DNA of 64,000 nt from Ricinus communis (lineage: Eukaryota > Streptophyta > Magnoliopsida > Malpighiales > Euphorbiaceae): positions 3,410,001 through 3,474,000 of the forward strand of contig NC_063257.1 in assembly GCF_019578655.1 (NCBI RefSeq), read 5' to 3'. Numbering within the stretch: the first letter of the stretch is position 1; each line of letters starts with the position of its first letter. Shown here one piece after another: positions 50,800 to 62,559 of this stretch. The notes under the pieces were generated by a model, which saw nothing but the letters and a program-made list of their open reading frames with translations, was not told the origin of the DNA and did no database searches. Made by a program: the position numbers and the translations under genes.

Positions 50800-53700
50800 C
50801 ATTCATTGAGGGCAAAGCTGCTTGCCCCATGCTCGATACGGGTGCTATGCACAACTTCATGGACGTGCGGCCCAAAGGAGTCGCACGATTAAGGCTGTCA
50901 ATTCGGAGGCAAAGCCTGTGCATGGCATTGCGGAAAATGTGAAGGTGCAAGTCGGTGATTAGCAAGGTACGCTAGACTTTATTGTTGTGCCTATGGATGA
51001 TTTTAAAATTGTCTTTGGTCTAGCATTCTTCTACAAAGCCTATGCCATTCCGGTCCCTTCTATGATCTCTCTAGTGATCCTCGATGCTTCTAAGCTTCGG
51101 GTGATTCCCTTGAAGAGCATGGCGAAATCCAAACCTGTTGTAATTTCTGCCTTGCAATTCAAGCGGGGTCTCAAGAACGGGGAGTGTTACGTCACAACTA
51201 TAAGAGAACTCAACGAGGAGGACGATGTTGAGCAATCTACCCTGCATTTGCCACAATCCATCGAAGCAGTCCTTGACAAATATAAGGACGTGATGCCACC
51301 GAAGCTGCCGCAAAAGTTGCCACCAAAGCAAGATGTGGATCACCACATTGAGCTCGAGCCTGATGTGAAACCTCCTGCCATGGCACCTACCGCATGACAC
51401 CTCCGGAGCTGGCTGAATTGAGAAAATAGCTCCAAGACCTACTTGATTCAGGTTATATTCGGCCATCGAAGGCCCCATACGGTGCGCCAGTCCTCTTTCA
51501 AAAGAAGAAGGACGGTTCGCTACGTATGTGCCTAGACTATCGGGCTTTAAACAAGATTACCATCAAGAACAAGTATCCAATCCCCTTGATTGCCGACTTG
51601 TTCGATCAATTGGGGAAGGCTTGATACTTCTCAAAGCTAGACTTGCAGTCTGGTTACTACCAAGTCCGCATTGCATCTGGTGATGTGCCGAAGACAGCAT
51701 GCGTGACGCGATATGGAGCTTTCGAGTTCTTGGTCATGCCTTTCGGCCTCACTAATGCCCCTGCCACTTTCTGCACACTCATGAACAAGGTACTCCATCC
51801 CTTTCTTGATAAGTTCGTGGTTATTTATTTGGATGACATTATTGTATACAGCAACAGTCTTGAGGAGCATGTGCAACACCTCAAGCAAGTCTTCTAAGTA
51901 CTCCGCGAACACGAGTTGTACGTGAAGCGCGAGAAATTATCATTCGCGAAAGAAGAAGTGGAGTTCCTTGGCCATCGAATCAAGGATGGCAGGTTGATAA
52001 TGGATCCAGCAAAAGTCAAAGCCATCCAAGAATGGCAACCTCCTTCCAAAGTGCCCGAGTTGCGATCTTTTCTTGGGCTGGTGAACTATTATCGGTGGTT
52101 CATCAAAGGCTATTCGGCTATCGCCGCCCCATTGATGGAATTACTCAAGAAGAATAAGGCATGGAATTGGGGTGAGGAATGCCAAGCTGCATTCGAAGCC
52201 TTGAAGGATGCTGTGTCAATGGAGCCTGTCATGATGCTGCCCGATTATGGAAAACCATTTGAGGTGCACACGGATGCCTCGGATTATGCCATTGGAGGCG
52301 TCCTCATGCAAGATAGGCACCCTATCGCCTATGAAAGTTGCAAGCTCAATGAAACGGAGAGGCGGTATACTGTCCAAGAGAAGGTAATGACTGTCGTCGT
52401 CCACTGCTTGCGCACATGGAGACATTACTTGCTCGGCAGTAAGTTCACTATCTTAACGGACAATGTGGCTACAAGCTATTTTCAGACTTAAAAGAAGCTG
52501 AGTCCTAAGCAAGCACGCTGGCAAGATTTCTTAGCTGAATTCGACTACAAGCTTGAATATAAGCCAGGCAAAGCCAACATTGTCGCTGATGCGTTGAGTA
52601 GAAAAGCGGAGTTAGCTTCCATTGCTGCTAGCACGCCGAAGAGCGACTTCCTTAGCCGCATCAAGGAAGGAATGCAGCAAGACACTTTGGCCAAGAGCAT
52701 CATCAAGCTAGCGATCAAGGGAAAAACTCGACGATTTTGGGAGAAAGATGGCCTTCTCCTCACTGTTGGCAATCGAGTCTATGTGCCGAAGTGGGGAAAT
52801 ATGCGGAGAGAAATTCTGAAGGGGTACCATGACTCCTTGTGGGCTGGACATCCCGGCATGACTCGCACACTTGCGCTAGTCCAGCAAAACTACTACTGGT
52901 CGTAACTCAAGGACGATGTGGAGGCCTATGTTCGGACCTGCCTTGTATGCCAACAAGACAAGGTGGAACAACAACAGCCTGCTGGCCTACTTGAACCTCT
53001 TCCTGTCAGTGAAAGGCCGTGGGAGAGTGTCTCAATGGACTTCATTGTGGCCCTGTCGAAATCCGAAGGGTTCAGAAGTATCATGGTTGTTGTGGATAGA
53101 TTTAGCAAGTATGCTACTTTTATCCCTGCCCCGGCAGACTGCAAGGTAGACGAGGCAGCTCGTCTCTTCTTCAAGAATGTTGTGAAGCTGTGGGGCTTAC
53201 CGAAGAGTATAATCAACGATAGAGACCTTCGGTTTACCAGCAAGTTTTGGCGAGAGTTGTTCAAGTTGCTGGGCACAAACCTCAACTTCTCCACAAGCTT
53301 TCATCCGCAAAGCGACTGCCAAATGGAAAGGATTAATGCCTTGCTGGAACTCTACCTAAGGCACTATGTTAGTGCTCACCAGCGAGATTGGGCAAAACTG
53401 CTTGACGTAGCCCAATTCTCGTACAACCTCCAACGAAGTGAGTCCACAGGTAAGAGTCCCTTCAAAGTCATTATGGGACAGCAGCCATTGACACCTAATG
53501 CCATTGCTACTGGCTATGGAGGAGCCAACCCTTTCGCCTATAAGTTTGCAAGGGAATGGCACAAAGAGGCAGATATAACAAGGGCATGCCTCGATAAAGC
53601 AGCAAAGCGCATGAAGAAGTAGGCTGACGTGAAGAGATGCCCCAAGGAATACAGCGCTGGCGACTTGGTGATGGTGAAGCTGCTGCCTAATCAGTTCAAG

Positions 53701-54015
53701 TCCCTCCGCAAAGTGCATAAAGGCTTGGTAAGAAGATATGAAGGCCCATTCCCAATTGTAAAACGTGTTGGTGCTGCTGCCTACCAGCTCCAACTGCCCT
53801 CGAGATTAAAAATCCATAATGTCTTCCATGTGAGTATGCTCAAGCTATACCACGAAGACAAGGAAGACCCGAGCCGTGGCGAATCTAGAAGAGCTCCAAC
53901 AGCCGTTGTCACCGAGTTCGACAAGGAGATTGAATGCATCCTTGCAGATAGAGTGATAAGAAGAAGAGGAGTTCCCAACTACACCGAATACTTGGAGGAG
54001 GTGAGAAGCCTATAA
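50800..54015 (+). pseudogene. Broken gypsy pol reading frame
   Basis: Segments in order: protease (LDTGA active site at about 50,830); a spacer; reverse transcriptase with YLDD at 51826-51837; RNase H starting near VHTDASDYAIGG (about 52,265); integrase with an HHCC zinc region (about 52,845-52,960), an Asp near 53,040, another in DRDLRF near 53,220; and a chromodomain start (about 53,930-54,000) that is cut short. Breaks: frameshift near 50,880-50,905, TAG near 50,960, frameshift near 51,395, then stops in one frame at 51427, 51622, 51895, 52489, 52903 and 53620. Most stops are one transition away from Gln or Trp codons, the pattern expected from deamination of methylated cytosines. The frame finally ends at TAA 54013-54015, inside the LTR's TATA box. 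Confidence 0.9.
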
Positions 54016-54272
54016 ATACCCCCTCCATTCATCATTTGTAACATACAAGAGGATACAAGAGGAAGGTTGGAAACTTAATAAAGTTCTCCATATTTACAAA
54101 GCTCAAGTGCTCTCAACTCTCTACCCTACCCAAGTCCTAAACCCCTGCTGCCTACTTTGCTCACCTACAATCTCTCCTAATTCACATCTAGGCTTACTTA
54201 GTTCGACTTTGTCAAGCAAGTTAACTAAGTGTCGCGCGACTTGGCTAACCTCTAAGCCGAAGTTTCGTGACA
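54011..54272 (+). repeat. Partial 3' LTR of the gypsy element
   Basis: TATAAATA at 54011-54018, then AATAAA at 54077-54082, then a U5-like stretch that ends in GTGACA. The usual U3 start with TG is absent, and the chromodomain runs straight into the TATA box, so a deletion probably removed the end of pol and most of U3. The right border (CA at 54271-54272) is a guess from the LTR rule, with no second LTR to compare. Confidence 0.5.
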
Positions 54273-54334
54273 GTAGGCTTGCTTTGAGCAGTCTAATTTC
54301 TTCAAAGTAACAGCACCGGAGGAACGACCCAAGG

Positions 54335-54390
54335 CTGCGAGAATGTCGCCAGTGGGCTTGCGCTGCGAGATTCTCGCCAATGGGCCTGCG
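54335..54390. repeat. Two-unit 28-bp tandem repeat
   Basis: 54335-54362 and 54363-54390 are adjacent copies differing at about five of 28 positions. Each begins CTGCGAGA and ends in TGCG. They are GC-rich and lie between the LTR end and the rDNA piece. Origin unknown. Confidence 0.7.
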
Positions 54391-54443
54391 TCGGCAATGG
54401 GGGGTATGCGTGAGGATTCCTTACCAACCGCCGACGAGCTGCC

Positions 54444-54610
54444 GGAAGGATCATTGTCGAAACCTGCCCTGCAGAACGACCCCATGAACATGTTTACTAA
54501 TTGCAAGGGGGAGTGGGGGTCGCCATGCCCCCAGTCCCTTGATGTCGGCGAGAGGGGTGGGGTGGGGCTTTGCCCCCTCATCTCTGTCGTCGGTTGTACA
54601 ACCAACCGAG
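54444..54610 (+). other. Ribosomal DNA fragment: 18S 3' end plus ITS1
   Basis: GGAAGGATCATTG (54444-54456) equals the last 13 bases of eukaryotic 18S rRNA. It is followed by TCGAAACCTGCC and AGAACGACCC and GAACATGTTT, the classic start of flowering-plant ITS1, then a GC-rich hairpin region (GGGGTCGCCATGCCCC and GGGGCTTTGCCCCC). The sequence upstream of GGAAGG does not match 18S, and no 5.8S follows, so this is a displaced fragment and not a working rDNA unit. The right end, about 54,600-54,610, is where the ITS-like composition fades. Confidence 0.8.
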
Positions 54611-56961
54611 TAAATGTTATAATTTGCGCACAAAGTAGTGTGTAGCAGAAACCTTCTATAATTGAGTTGGAATTGAAAGATATAACAAATAGGCTCACAG
54701 CCCTTCTTCCAAATAGTAACTTAGGCCTCGCGCCGCTTGTTGATCTAATTTTTTAATAAGAAATAAGTTATTCATATTTTATAGGAAAAATATTAAAAAT
54801 ATATTTTTTTGAATTTTTTTTATCAAATCTGTAGTTTTCTTTTTATCTTTTTAATTTTTATTGTATTAAAATATTAAAAATATGATTTTAAAATTTTTTT
54901 AAATTACGATTTTGATTTTTTTTTAGTTTTTCTATGTTGCTTTTGAGTAAAACTAAAAAATGATTGAAAATTAATAAAAAAAATAAAAAATAATTACATT
55001 ACAAATTTTAGAAAAATATAAAAGTAGCATTTGTTAAAAAAGATTTATACAATAAAAATGTTATTTTTAATAAATTTAAAATATTTTTTTAAAAAGTATT
55101 TTATTTTATTTCAGCTAAGCTTATTCCCTGTAAAAAAAAAAATTAGTAGCAGCAGTGCCTAAGAATCACAAATAACATAAAGTTTGACATAATCCAACAA
55201 ATTTTGACCATGCCCTAACTTGCCTTATCCATGAAAAATGATAAAAAAACCTCAGTTACTGCTGTTGTGGTTAGAACCGAAGATGTTCCTGAATTTGGCT
55301 CTCTAATTCATAGTAGTTTATTGGTATTGGACCAGAAACCTCTTTTCAGTGTGTTTTGCTAGGAGACAAGCTAACAAAATTATTCATTTGCTTGCTAAGC
55401 AATCTCTTTTTTATATTAGTCCCATGTATTGGGTTGAGCCACCGAATTGACTTGGAACTCAATTTTTGATTGATGTTATGTTTTCTTCTTCTTAATGAAA
55501 GTTTGTTTTATATATATATATATATATATTTTGCTTTTTTTTTTATATGACATAAATAAAATGACACGTAAGGCTAACATCACAAGTGTTCTAGCATTTG
55601 TCTTGCATCCTTTACGGGGTGTCTCCACCTTCAATCTGATGATGATGATGCTCTCTCTGCGTACATGAACTATGTATTTTCTGCTTATGTTCTTTTCTCG
55701 ACAGTTCTTGAAATATCAGAACTAGCAACTTTGCAGCATATAATTGCCCTTATATAATATCTTAATTAAATTTTGAATTTCAAGTGATAATCATTTCGTA
55801 GGAAAGCTGATATTCTGATTCATCTGTTTTCAATTCCAAAAAAGAAATCTAAAAAAATTAATTAATTGAATGTGTTGTCTATTTAATCATTTTAATTCAT
55901 CAATTGGTCAAATTAATAAGGCCAACGAGAGTGCAGGATAGTTGGCCATGAGAGATTTACATAAAACTTGGCAGCAATTTGCATAGTATAATACATGGGC
56001 ATAATTTCATACAACCGAAGCATATTGGTATGTGGAACATTCTTATTACCATGGAAAAGAATATTTAAAAAGGAAAGGATGCAATTTCAAAGGCATAGTC
56101 CAATGAAATATTCTTAAAGCTTATCATGAAACACAGCAACACCCACTTACTTAGTATCAGCCGCTCTCCATTAAAAGAAGAATTAAAGAAAACATAATAA
56201 AACTAAGAACACTGACCAGTGACAAGGCTGTGCATACTTTTCTATCCTAGCTGCTTTTTCTTTAATTAGTGGCCCACTTTCTGAGCTGGACCACATGGTT
56301 TAGGGCAATGTGGGTTAGTTCAGCATTCTTCTATGTCTCTTGGAAGACCTTCAAAGTCTCCAGGCCAATCATCATTTGGAGTAGGGTTGAGCAGTGCCCC
56401 ATTGAAAGATACTTGCATCAGCTATATGTGAAAGTTGCAATATAAAAAAAGCTGCCCCCATTCACACTCAGTGTGGGCAATTCTGGGACCAGATCCTCTG
56501 AAAGAAAATAAATAAAGAAGCACCATTCTTTTTTTTTTACCCAAAGCGTGCATATTGATTCCTCATTATATGCCCACCATTATCTTTGTAAATTTAAAAC
56601 ACAGTACATATTTGGCTGGGTTATCGAGAGGTATAAATCTTGTCCTGCACCTGGCATTTGTAGAATGATTGCTTTGATGGAAAATCATTTACTATGTTAC
56701 ACACAAATTAACCTGCTATCATTTTCCCAGCCACCGTGAACTATTGGCTCTGGCTCTATTGAAATACGTGGATCGAATGAAACCAAATGCTTGCTTGCTC
56801 AAAAGGAAGCAAAGGAATTGACGTGGAATGTCAAACTTATATTGCATAACTCAGAGTGAAAGAATTAATGACTATTTATGCAAACAATATCTTCAAGAAT
56901 TACAAATACAAAATAGTCATGTGGGTGCAAGAGGGAGCAAAATAAGGATAGGGCAGTGTGG
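54611..56961. other. Intergenic, no supported gene
   Basis: AT-rich with T-tracts, a (TA)n run near 55,511-55,529 and a (GAT)n-like stretch near 55,638-55,650. The right end is the 3' flank of the LRR gene. No coding frame of note. Confidence 0.6.
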
Positions 56962-58275
56962 TCAGGGCGAAGGAGCTATTTTAGGAATCATAGAACTAAA
57001 AGGAGGCTTACAAGGAATGTAAGTGTAAGACCACATGTGCGGGCAGAACCTGGGATGTGCAAAGAAATTTGCACATTCCATTATCGATCTTTGAAAGGGA
57101 AGATCAGGAATGCAGTTGTTTCTAACATCAAGCACTCCTTTCGCTATCAAAATCCTACACCATGGCCCAACTGTTGTAAAATAATTATCAGACAAAGATA
57201 AGTTAACCAAATTTTCCATCTTGCAGACCAACTCTGGCACCATACCAAACAACAGATTACCAGCAAAATTAAGCTGCTCCACCTTCTGTAGACAAGCCAA
57301 AGATAAGGGTAATGAACCAGTTAGTCGATTGTTGCCTGCATCGAACACTACGGCCTCTTTCAGTAGGCCAATCTCATAAGGTAAACAACCTGTTAGCTGA
57401 TTGTTTAAAAGTAGAACCTCAGTTAAAGAAGAAAACGCCTTGAAAATCCCTCCTGGTAATGGACCAATGAATTTATTGTTGGCCAAGGTGAGATAAAGAA
57501 TATGCGTGTTTACTATATTGTCAGGCAAATTTGTCATGAAATTGTTGTTGTTGAGAAAAAGTGCATCAAGTTCTTGTGTAAATAATTGAGGTGGGATTGC
57601 CCCAGAAAAGAAATTGAATCTAATGTCCAAGAATGTTAAGCCATTCATGCCAAGGACAGCTGTAGGAAATGGACCTGAAAATAGGTTGTTACTGATGTCA
57701 AGCTCGTAAAGATAGGGAAGTTTAGCAATATCTGGTGAGATGGTACCAGAAAAGAAATTAGAATTTGCATGAAAGAGTGCAATATCAGGAAGCTGATCAA
57801 GAAAACCATCAAGAGTAGCAGCAGAAAGTTGGAACCCATTGAAATCTATAGAGGCAACAGCTATGGCTGACTTGTTATCTGGAGGATTATCACAAAAGAA
57901 GCCTTTGTAGCTGCAAATATCTGAGCCCACCCAAGTCTTAGTGATGCCAAGAGGATCTGAGGTTATGATGGACTTGAACTTTTGGATGATAGGGTATACA
58001 AAAGCCAGCCTTTCATCAAGAAATACCGAGAGTTCCGTTTTGAGAGGTAGAGTTGGGATTGGGGGTAGAGGAACTACCAATTTTGGACAGTCTAGAGTAA
58101 TAGGCATTTTCTGATTCTTGTAGTTTTCATTGTTGCAGCTTTTCCCGGTGCTTTTTGCTCTACTACTGATAGGAAATTCTAGTGTTTCTCTATTAGGGTT
58201 AATTGCTACAGTGTTGTTGAGAATGAGAGAAGTGAGGATTATGGAGAGGGTTGAAGCTAGTAATTTGGTGGACAT
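56962..58275 (-). CDS. Secreted leucine-rich repeat protein, At4g06744-like
   Basis: A 437-aa intronless protein. A signal peptide occupies about 1-24 ([20 protein letters not shown] then TVA), so it is exported, probably to the cell wall. A Pro-rich patch (PLPPIPTLP, about 70) precedes a Cys-containing LRR N-cap ([15 protein letters not shown], about 113-127). About nine or ten plant-type LRRs follow with NxFSGxIP-like signatures, ending in a Cys-containing cap ([23 protein letters not shown]). There is no membrane span and no kinase. The LRR part resembles leucine-rich repeat extensins (LRX), but the extensin Ser-Pro tail is missing; the end is only KIAPSP. LRX proteins bind RALF peptides and wall components; that function is not established for this type. 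ATG 58275 is the first in frame and starts the signal peptide. Confidence 0.9.
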   Translation of the reverse strand: MSTKLLASTLSIILTSLILNNTVAINPNRETLEFPISSRAKSTGKSCNNENYKNQKMPITLDCPKLVVPLPPIPTLPLKTELSVFLDERLAFVYPIIQKFKSIITSDPLGITKTWVGSDICSYKGFFCDNPPDNKSAIAVASIDFNGFQLSAATLDGFLDQLPDIALFHANSNFFSGTISPDIAKLPYLYELDISNNLFSGPFPTAVLGMNGLTFLDIRFNFFSGAIPPQLFTQELDALFLNNNNFMTNLPDNIVNTHILYLTLANNKFIGPLPGGIFKAFSSLTEVLLLNNQLTGCLPYEIGLLKEAVVFDAGNNRLTGSLPLSLACLQKVEQLNFAGNLLFGMVPELVCKMENLVNLSLSDNYFTTVGPWCRILIAKGVLDVRNNCIPDLPFQRSIMECANFFAHPRFCPHMWSYTYIPCKPPFSSMIPKIAPSP

Positions 58276-58390
58276 TTTGATTGCAGAGATGTATGTAAAT
58301 TGAATGATATGATTCTTTGTTTATGGTGAGGAGGTGGGAACAAAAGCAAGTGCCAGGACCAGGAGAAGCCAACTGGAGGAGGGAATGAAT

Positions 58391-58401
58391 TATACTTATA
58401 A
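58391..58401 (-). promoter_or_regulatory. Probable TATA box of the secreted LRR gene
   Basis: Minus strand reads TTATAAGTATA about 120 bp upstream of the start codon, giving a 5' UTR near 90 nt. Confidence 0.45.
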
Positions 58402-58584
58402 GAGATTGCCACATCCGGAATCATCCATGGAAGTTCTTTACCTACCTTAAATTAATTGTTTTAGCTCTATTTATAACATGATTTTCTTATTTCCGACCAG
58501 AAAATGAGCCACTATCACTCCCATTGAAATAGGAATCTCCATCAACAATCTCAAAGTAAATGGCATCAAAATTGACCATAACTT

Positions 58585-58626
<42 letters not shown>

Positions 58627-59565
58627 TCCTTTTTCCTTTTTCCATCCATTTAATAGTTATGCACAAACAGCATGGTACATTGGTATCATATTAATGGAGT
58701 AGGCATTAACATTGAAATAGGAAATTCTTTTTCTATCTTTGTTTAGAATTGAAATAACATTGCTGACATAGCCAAAATGGAGCTAATTTTATCTTCCAAA
58801 ATCAAAATTTGAAAATAAAATAAAATAAAATCTACTTTCATTGCCCTTCTCAAAAAGAAAGGAAAAGGAAAGGTCACTTTGCGAGTGGATTCCAATTTCC
58901 AGTTGACGGCAATAATGGGTCCAACTGGGTGGTTCTGGTCTTCAATCACTTAGTTTTATGCTTTGTTACAACAAATTAATCAAAATAATTATTACTTTGC
59001 AATTGCATAGTGATTTTAGAAATATAGGTGTTCTTTTCTTGATCACATGTTCGGATCAAGCAATATGAACCATGAATATACTAACCCTGTAATAGCTCAG
59101 CCCAAAACCTACAGGCACAGAGACCTGACCTCATCTGGGCCTAAATCACACAGCCTGTTCCAACATTCTGTGCTTGAATCTACTGGTTTGAGGGCTGCGA
59201 TTGTTCGCTTTAAAGCAAAGATCATTGTTGATGAGTCACAGCTTATAAGATTGAGCCCATCTAATATGCATCTCTTGCATCAGGGGTCTGTAATTGCTTA
59301 CACCGTTTCTAGACAGAAAAACTGATTCTGTCCAATTTCTGTTCTTAACAGTAGCAATTTTGATGATAGGGACTCTTGAAATATATATATAGCAGCGACA
59401 TAAGGCTCCTCTGCTAAATTGCACGTCCTATTTACACTAACAAGGATCATAGAACATGAAGCGCAATATAACACCTACACCATAACAGCAATCTATTAAC
59501 CATTACTACCAATCTATTATTTCAAAATGAAGAATCCATCAGTGAAGTCCACTCTGCACGTACCA
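58402..59565. other. Region between LRR gene and its broken copy
   Basis: Upstream sequence of the intact LRR gene, with the (TC)16 repeat at 58589-58620. A plus-strand frame at 59,047-59,325 (92 aa) starts in ATG and is of normal composition, but resembles nothing I know. Not called as a gene. Confidence 0.5.
58589..58620. repeat. (TC)16 microsatellite
   Basis: Sixteen TC units, about 310 bp upstream of the secreted LRR gene's start codon, within its likely promoter. Confidence 0.95.
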
Positions 59566-59569
59566 TACA

Positions 59570-60853
59570 TTAATGAGGCGGCTTTTCCAGGGCTTTATAG
59601 GACCGTGGAGCAGGAGCTTCATCCGCAGTAGGAGGAGATGTAATTTTCATGGAAGAAGCAGGAAGAGTACATTAAAAAAACGAAAAACTACTCCCACGAG
59701 GGCAACTCCTAGTCTTTGCAAAAAACCTCGCATACTCAACTGCTGGTCTTTGAAAAGGTAGCCCCCTGATGCAGTTCCTGTTCACATTAGTCTTCTTGCT
59801 CTTATCAGTGTCCTGCATAGATGCCCAACTTGGATGAAATAGTTATTAGTGTAAAATTGAATGCATTTGTTTGCCTGCGTAAAACCTCAGGTATAGGTCT
59901 ATAAAACATGTTATGAGCCATGTTTAAGTACTGCAGCTTTACCAAGCAACCAAAAGGCTGGCGGATCTGACCCGTTAATAAGTTGCTTCCAACATCGAAT
60001 ACTGTTGCATTCAGAAAGTATGCAATTTCGAATGATAAGCAGCCTCTCAGCCTGTTGCCTAAAAACAGGATCTCTATCAGTGTATTCCAGGCTCGCCCGA
60101 TACTTCTTCGAATTGGTGCTGTAAAGTTGTTGTTAGCTACAGTGATATAGAGTGCTGGAGTGTTGCCAAAGTTGGCAGGAATTGTCTGATTGAACTGATT
60201 ATTATTTATGAAAAGGACATCTGTGTCAATGTTGAATGCTTGAGCTGGGATATCACCAAGATAGTTGTTGAAACGAATATCTACGACGGTTAACTTTTTT
60301 GCAGTAAGAATATTTGCTGGGAATCCTGCCATGAACTTGTTGTTAATCAAATCAAGTTCGGAAAAATCTAGCGTAACTGATTGAGGTTTGGATTTATGGG
60401 GCCGCTAAAATTGTTAGAATTTACATGGAAAATGGCTATATCAGGCAAATTCATGATAGAGCGATAGAAATTCGAGTTGCCACCAAATCTAGCGCCATTG
60501 AAATCAATAGCGGCTAGGCCAGTGATGTTCCAATCAGGAACGGTGTCGCAAAAGAACCCTTTAAAAAGGCAGTAATTGTTGCCAACCAGGTCACTGTATA
60601 GACTTTGGGGTCAGATGTTATATTTCTTTTAAGTTACTGAGTGATAAAGAGAATTCTGGCTCTATTAGCTACGGGACCAGGGTTAATGTCAGTTCGGCGT
60701 GGCATGAGACGGCGTGAAGGAGGGTAAAGTGGTGGCCTAGGCCGTACGCGAGAGAAAGGGAATAGGCCGAGGTGGTGCTGAATTTGGAGTTTGAGCAAGA
60801 GAGTGAGAGGAATATGTTTGTAGAATTAAGATAAGAAGGAAAACTGTAGACAT
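59570..60853 (-). pseudogene. Tandem pseudogene copy of the secreted LRR gene
   Basis: Same strand and order as the intact gene at 56,962-58,275, about 1.3 kb to its right. From ATG 60853 a signal peptide is still readable (STVFLLILILQTYSSHSLA), then a stop follows after LSRTA. Further right-to-left come pieces matching the paralog: ITSDPK, the N-cap KGFFCDTVPDW, LPDIAIFHVNSNNFSGPI, a long open LRR piece (60350-59805), then NRNCIRGLPFQRP and ARFFAKTRSCPR. The pieces fall in different frames with several stops (for example after LNQLR near 60,370), so at least three frameshifts exist. Near the end a frame reads a Pro-rich tail, SPPTADEAPAPRSYKALEKP, with stop at 59572-59570; this LRX-like tail is absent from the intact copy. 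Confidence 0.85.
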
Positions 60854-62555
60854 GGCTAGCGAGCTTCAGTTAAGAGAAGTGTAGGATGTGGGAGGAGCTG
60901 GCAAACAGATGACTACTTATATATTAGTTGCTCATTGCTTACTCTTAGTCACTGTTACTTTTTTAATTGAGGTGTGGGGTTCACTTCTTTATTCTTTTGA
61001 TATAAGTGCAGGCCAGGTTCTTAATTCTTGTTTTTAAGATATATATATATATATCTTACAAATCTTCACATGAATGTTGATAATACTTACAAATATTAAG
61101 ATCATAATCGCTTTATTTGATCCCAGGCTTAGCCCAATTGCAGATACTTGATGATTATTAAAACATGCACTTCAGTTTCCCAGTAGTTGTTTCTACTTAA
61201 TCTCCTTGTCTATTTCAATGAAACCTCGTACCAGACATTTTTTTCGAGCCACCGACAGTGAACAGGGTCCATAGTAAAGTTTCTAATGGGATGGAGGTAG
61301 TGTAATTGAATTTTCTTCGTTTCCTGAAAGATATGGAAATCTTCTGCCTCAATTATTAGTCAGAATTTTATATTTTACAATAATAATTGTCTGATAGGGA
61401 AGGTTAAGAGGCTATATATATCCAAAGCTTTGATTCACTTTAATCACCAAAAGTATTAAAGTTAAAGCACTAATTTCTTATCGTTTCCTGTCTTGACTTG
61501 AAACAAAGACCTAAGAGGGATAATTGAATGCTTATTAGATAAGGGGTCTGGGAATAAAGACGTCTCCAATATTTTACCAGAATGTTCGTTTTCCTCTCCT
61601 GGAAATTGAAACTCTCTCATTTCACCACAGTATTGTACACTAGATTTCATTACAAAATGTCAATCTACAGTCCAGTTCATTCCAAGCAGTTGGAGACTGC
61701 TCTTAAGAAAATAAAACCATTCAAAGACTCTTTATGTTCATAAGGTGCACTCATGATATTCCAAAGTAGTCGGAGACTAGTTCGAAGAAAATACGACTAT
61801 CAATTTTTGTTTCCGTGTATCAGAGGGACCAAACAGAACGCTCAAACTATGGACGCCGATTTAGATGTTTCTCGATACTCCAATATATGTGAAGAGAGTT
61901 GCTTTTGATCATGTCAAAGCCGATATGTCATCCTCTACGGCTTTAGTGTTGTTTTTAGCTGCAAATATATACATTTATTTAACAAAAAATTTCACCTACT
62001 GCATTGTTTGAGCATTTCGGCCAGAGCCCTCATTGATTTGGTTCTGACATGAGCGTTCTTTTATAGTGCTTTTGGGGCAGTATTAACCCGCACCTTCCCA
62101 TGATCAAACGTCCTTGTATTCCAAGTTTTTCCCCTACTTCCTTTTTTGTTAGATGCCTGCAACCTTCACAATCAATAAGGTCTAAGGCCTTTTCTTTTTT
62201 TCCTTTTTAAAGAAGAAATGAGTGACCAGGGGCGGTTTTAACATAAGTGGATCAGAGTCACTGGATACCTTTTGTGTTTTTTGATCTGGTTTTTACATAA
62301 GCAGGGGCGGTTTTGTGAATTCTTTGACAGCCAGCATTGCCCAAATTTAGTATCACATTTATTAGATGCGAGTTGGTTGCGTTTCTCCAGGCCGTATAGA
62401 TAAATTGGTTAATCATGTTCGTTGTGTGATTATATTAAGGAAAAAAAATCATGGAATGATTGCTTCAGTCTTCGTTGACATTGTACCTTAGATTACAAAA
62501 AGCCGTGCAAAGTTGCAAACGGAATGACGACCAATTATTTAGTTTTAGTTTAGAA
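60854..62555. other. Intergenic, no supported gene
   Basis: Begins with the former promoter side of the broken LRR copy. Includes a (TA)n run near 61,040-61,053 and a 13-bp word CAGGGGCGGTTTT present twice 75 bp apart (62227 and 62302). No coding frame supported. Confidence 0.55.
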
Positions 62556-62559
62556 ATAT

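Larger units (their letters stand above)
50768..54272 (+). mobile_element. Decayed, truncated Ty3/gypsy chromovirus retrotransposon
   Basis: A plus-strand element with the gypsy order protease, reverse transcriptase, RNase H, integrase, chromodomain, then a partial 3' LTR. The 5' LTR and gag are missing: recognisable sequence begins inside the protease just right of the (TA)31 repeat. Higher GC than the flanking desert sets it apart. Many stop codons and at least two frameshifts mean it cannot make its proteins; it could only move with help from another copy, and having lost its 5' end is unlikely to. The order and the chromodomain place it among plant chromoviruses; the exact lineage (Reina, CRM, Tekay, Galadriel) cannot be decided by eye. 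Confidence 0.92.

Noticed and set aside
50768..54272. Endogenous pararetrovirus
   Set aside because: Integrase and chromodomain after RNase H plus an LTR-like end fit a Ty3/gypsy chromovirus; no movement protein or coat-like frames seen.
54444..54610. Working rRNA gene
   Set aside because: Only the last bases of 18S and part of ITS1 are present; no 18S body, no 5.8S.
62227..62314. CAGGGGCGGTTTT repeated 75 bp apart
   Set aside because: Only two copies with weak similarity around them; too little to call a repeat family.
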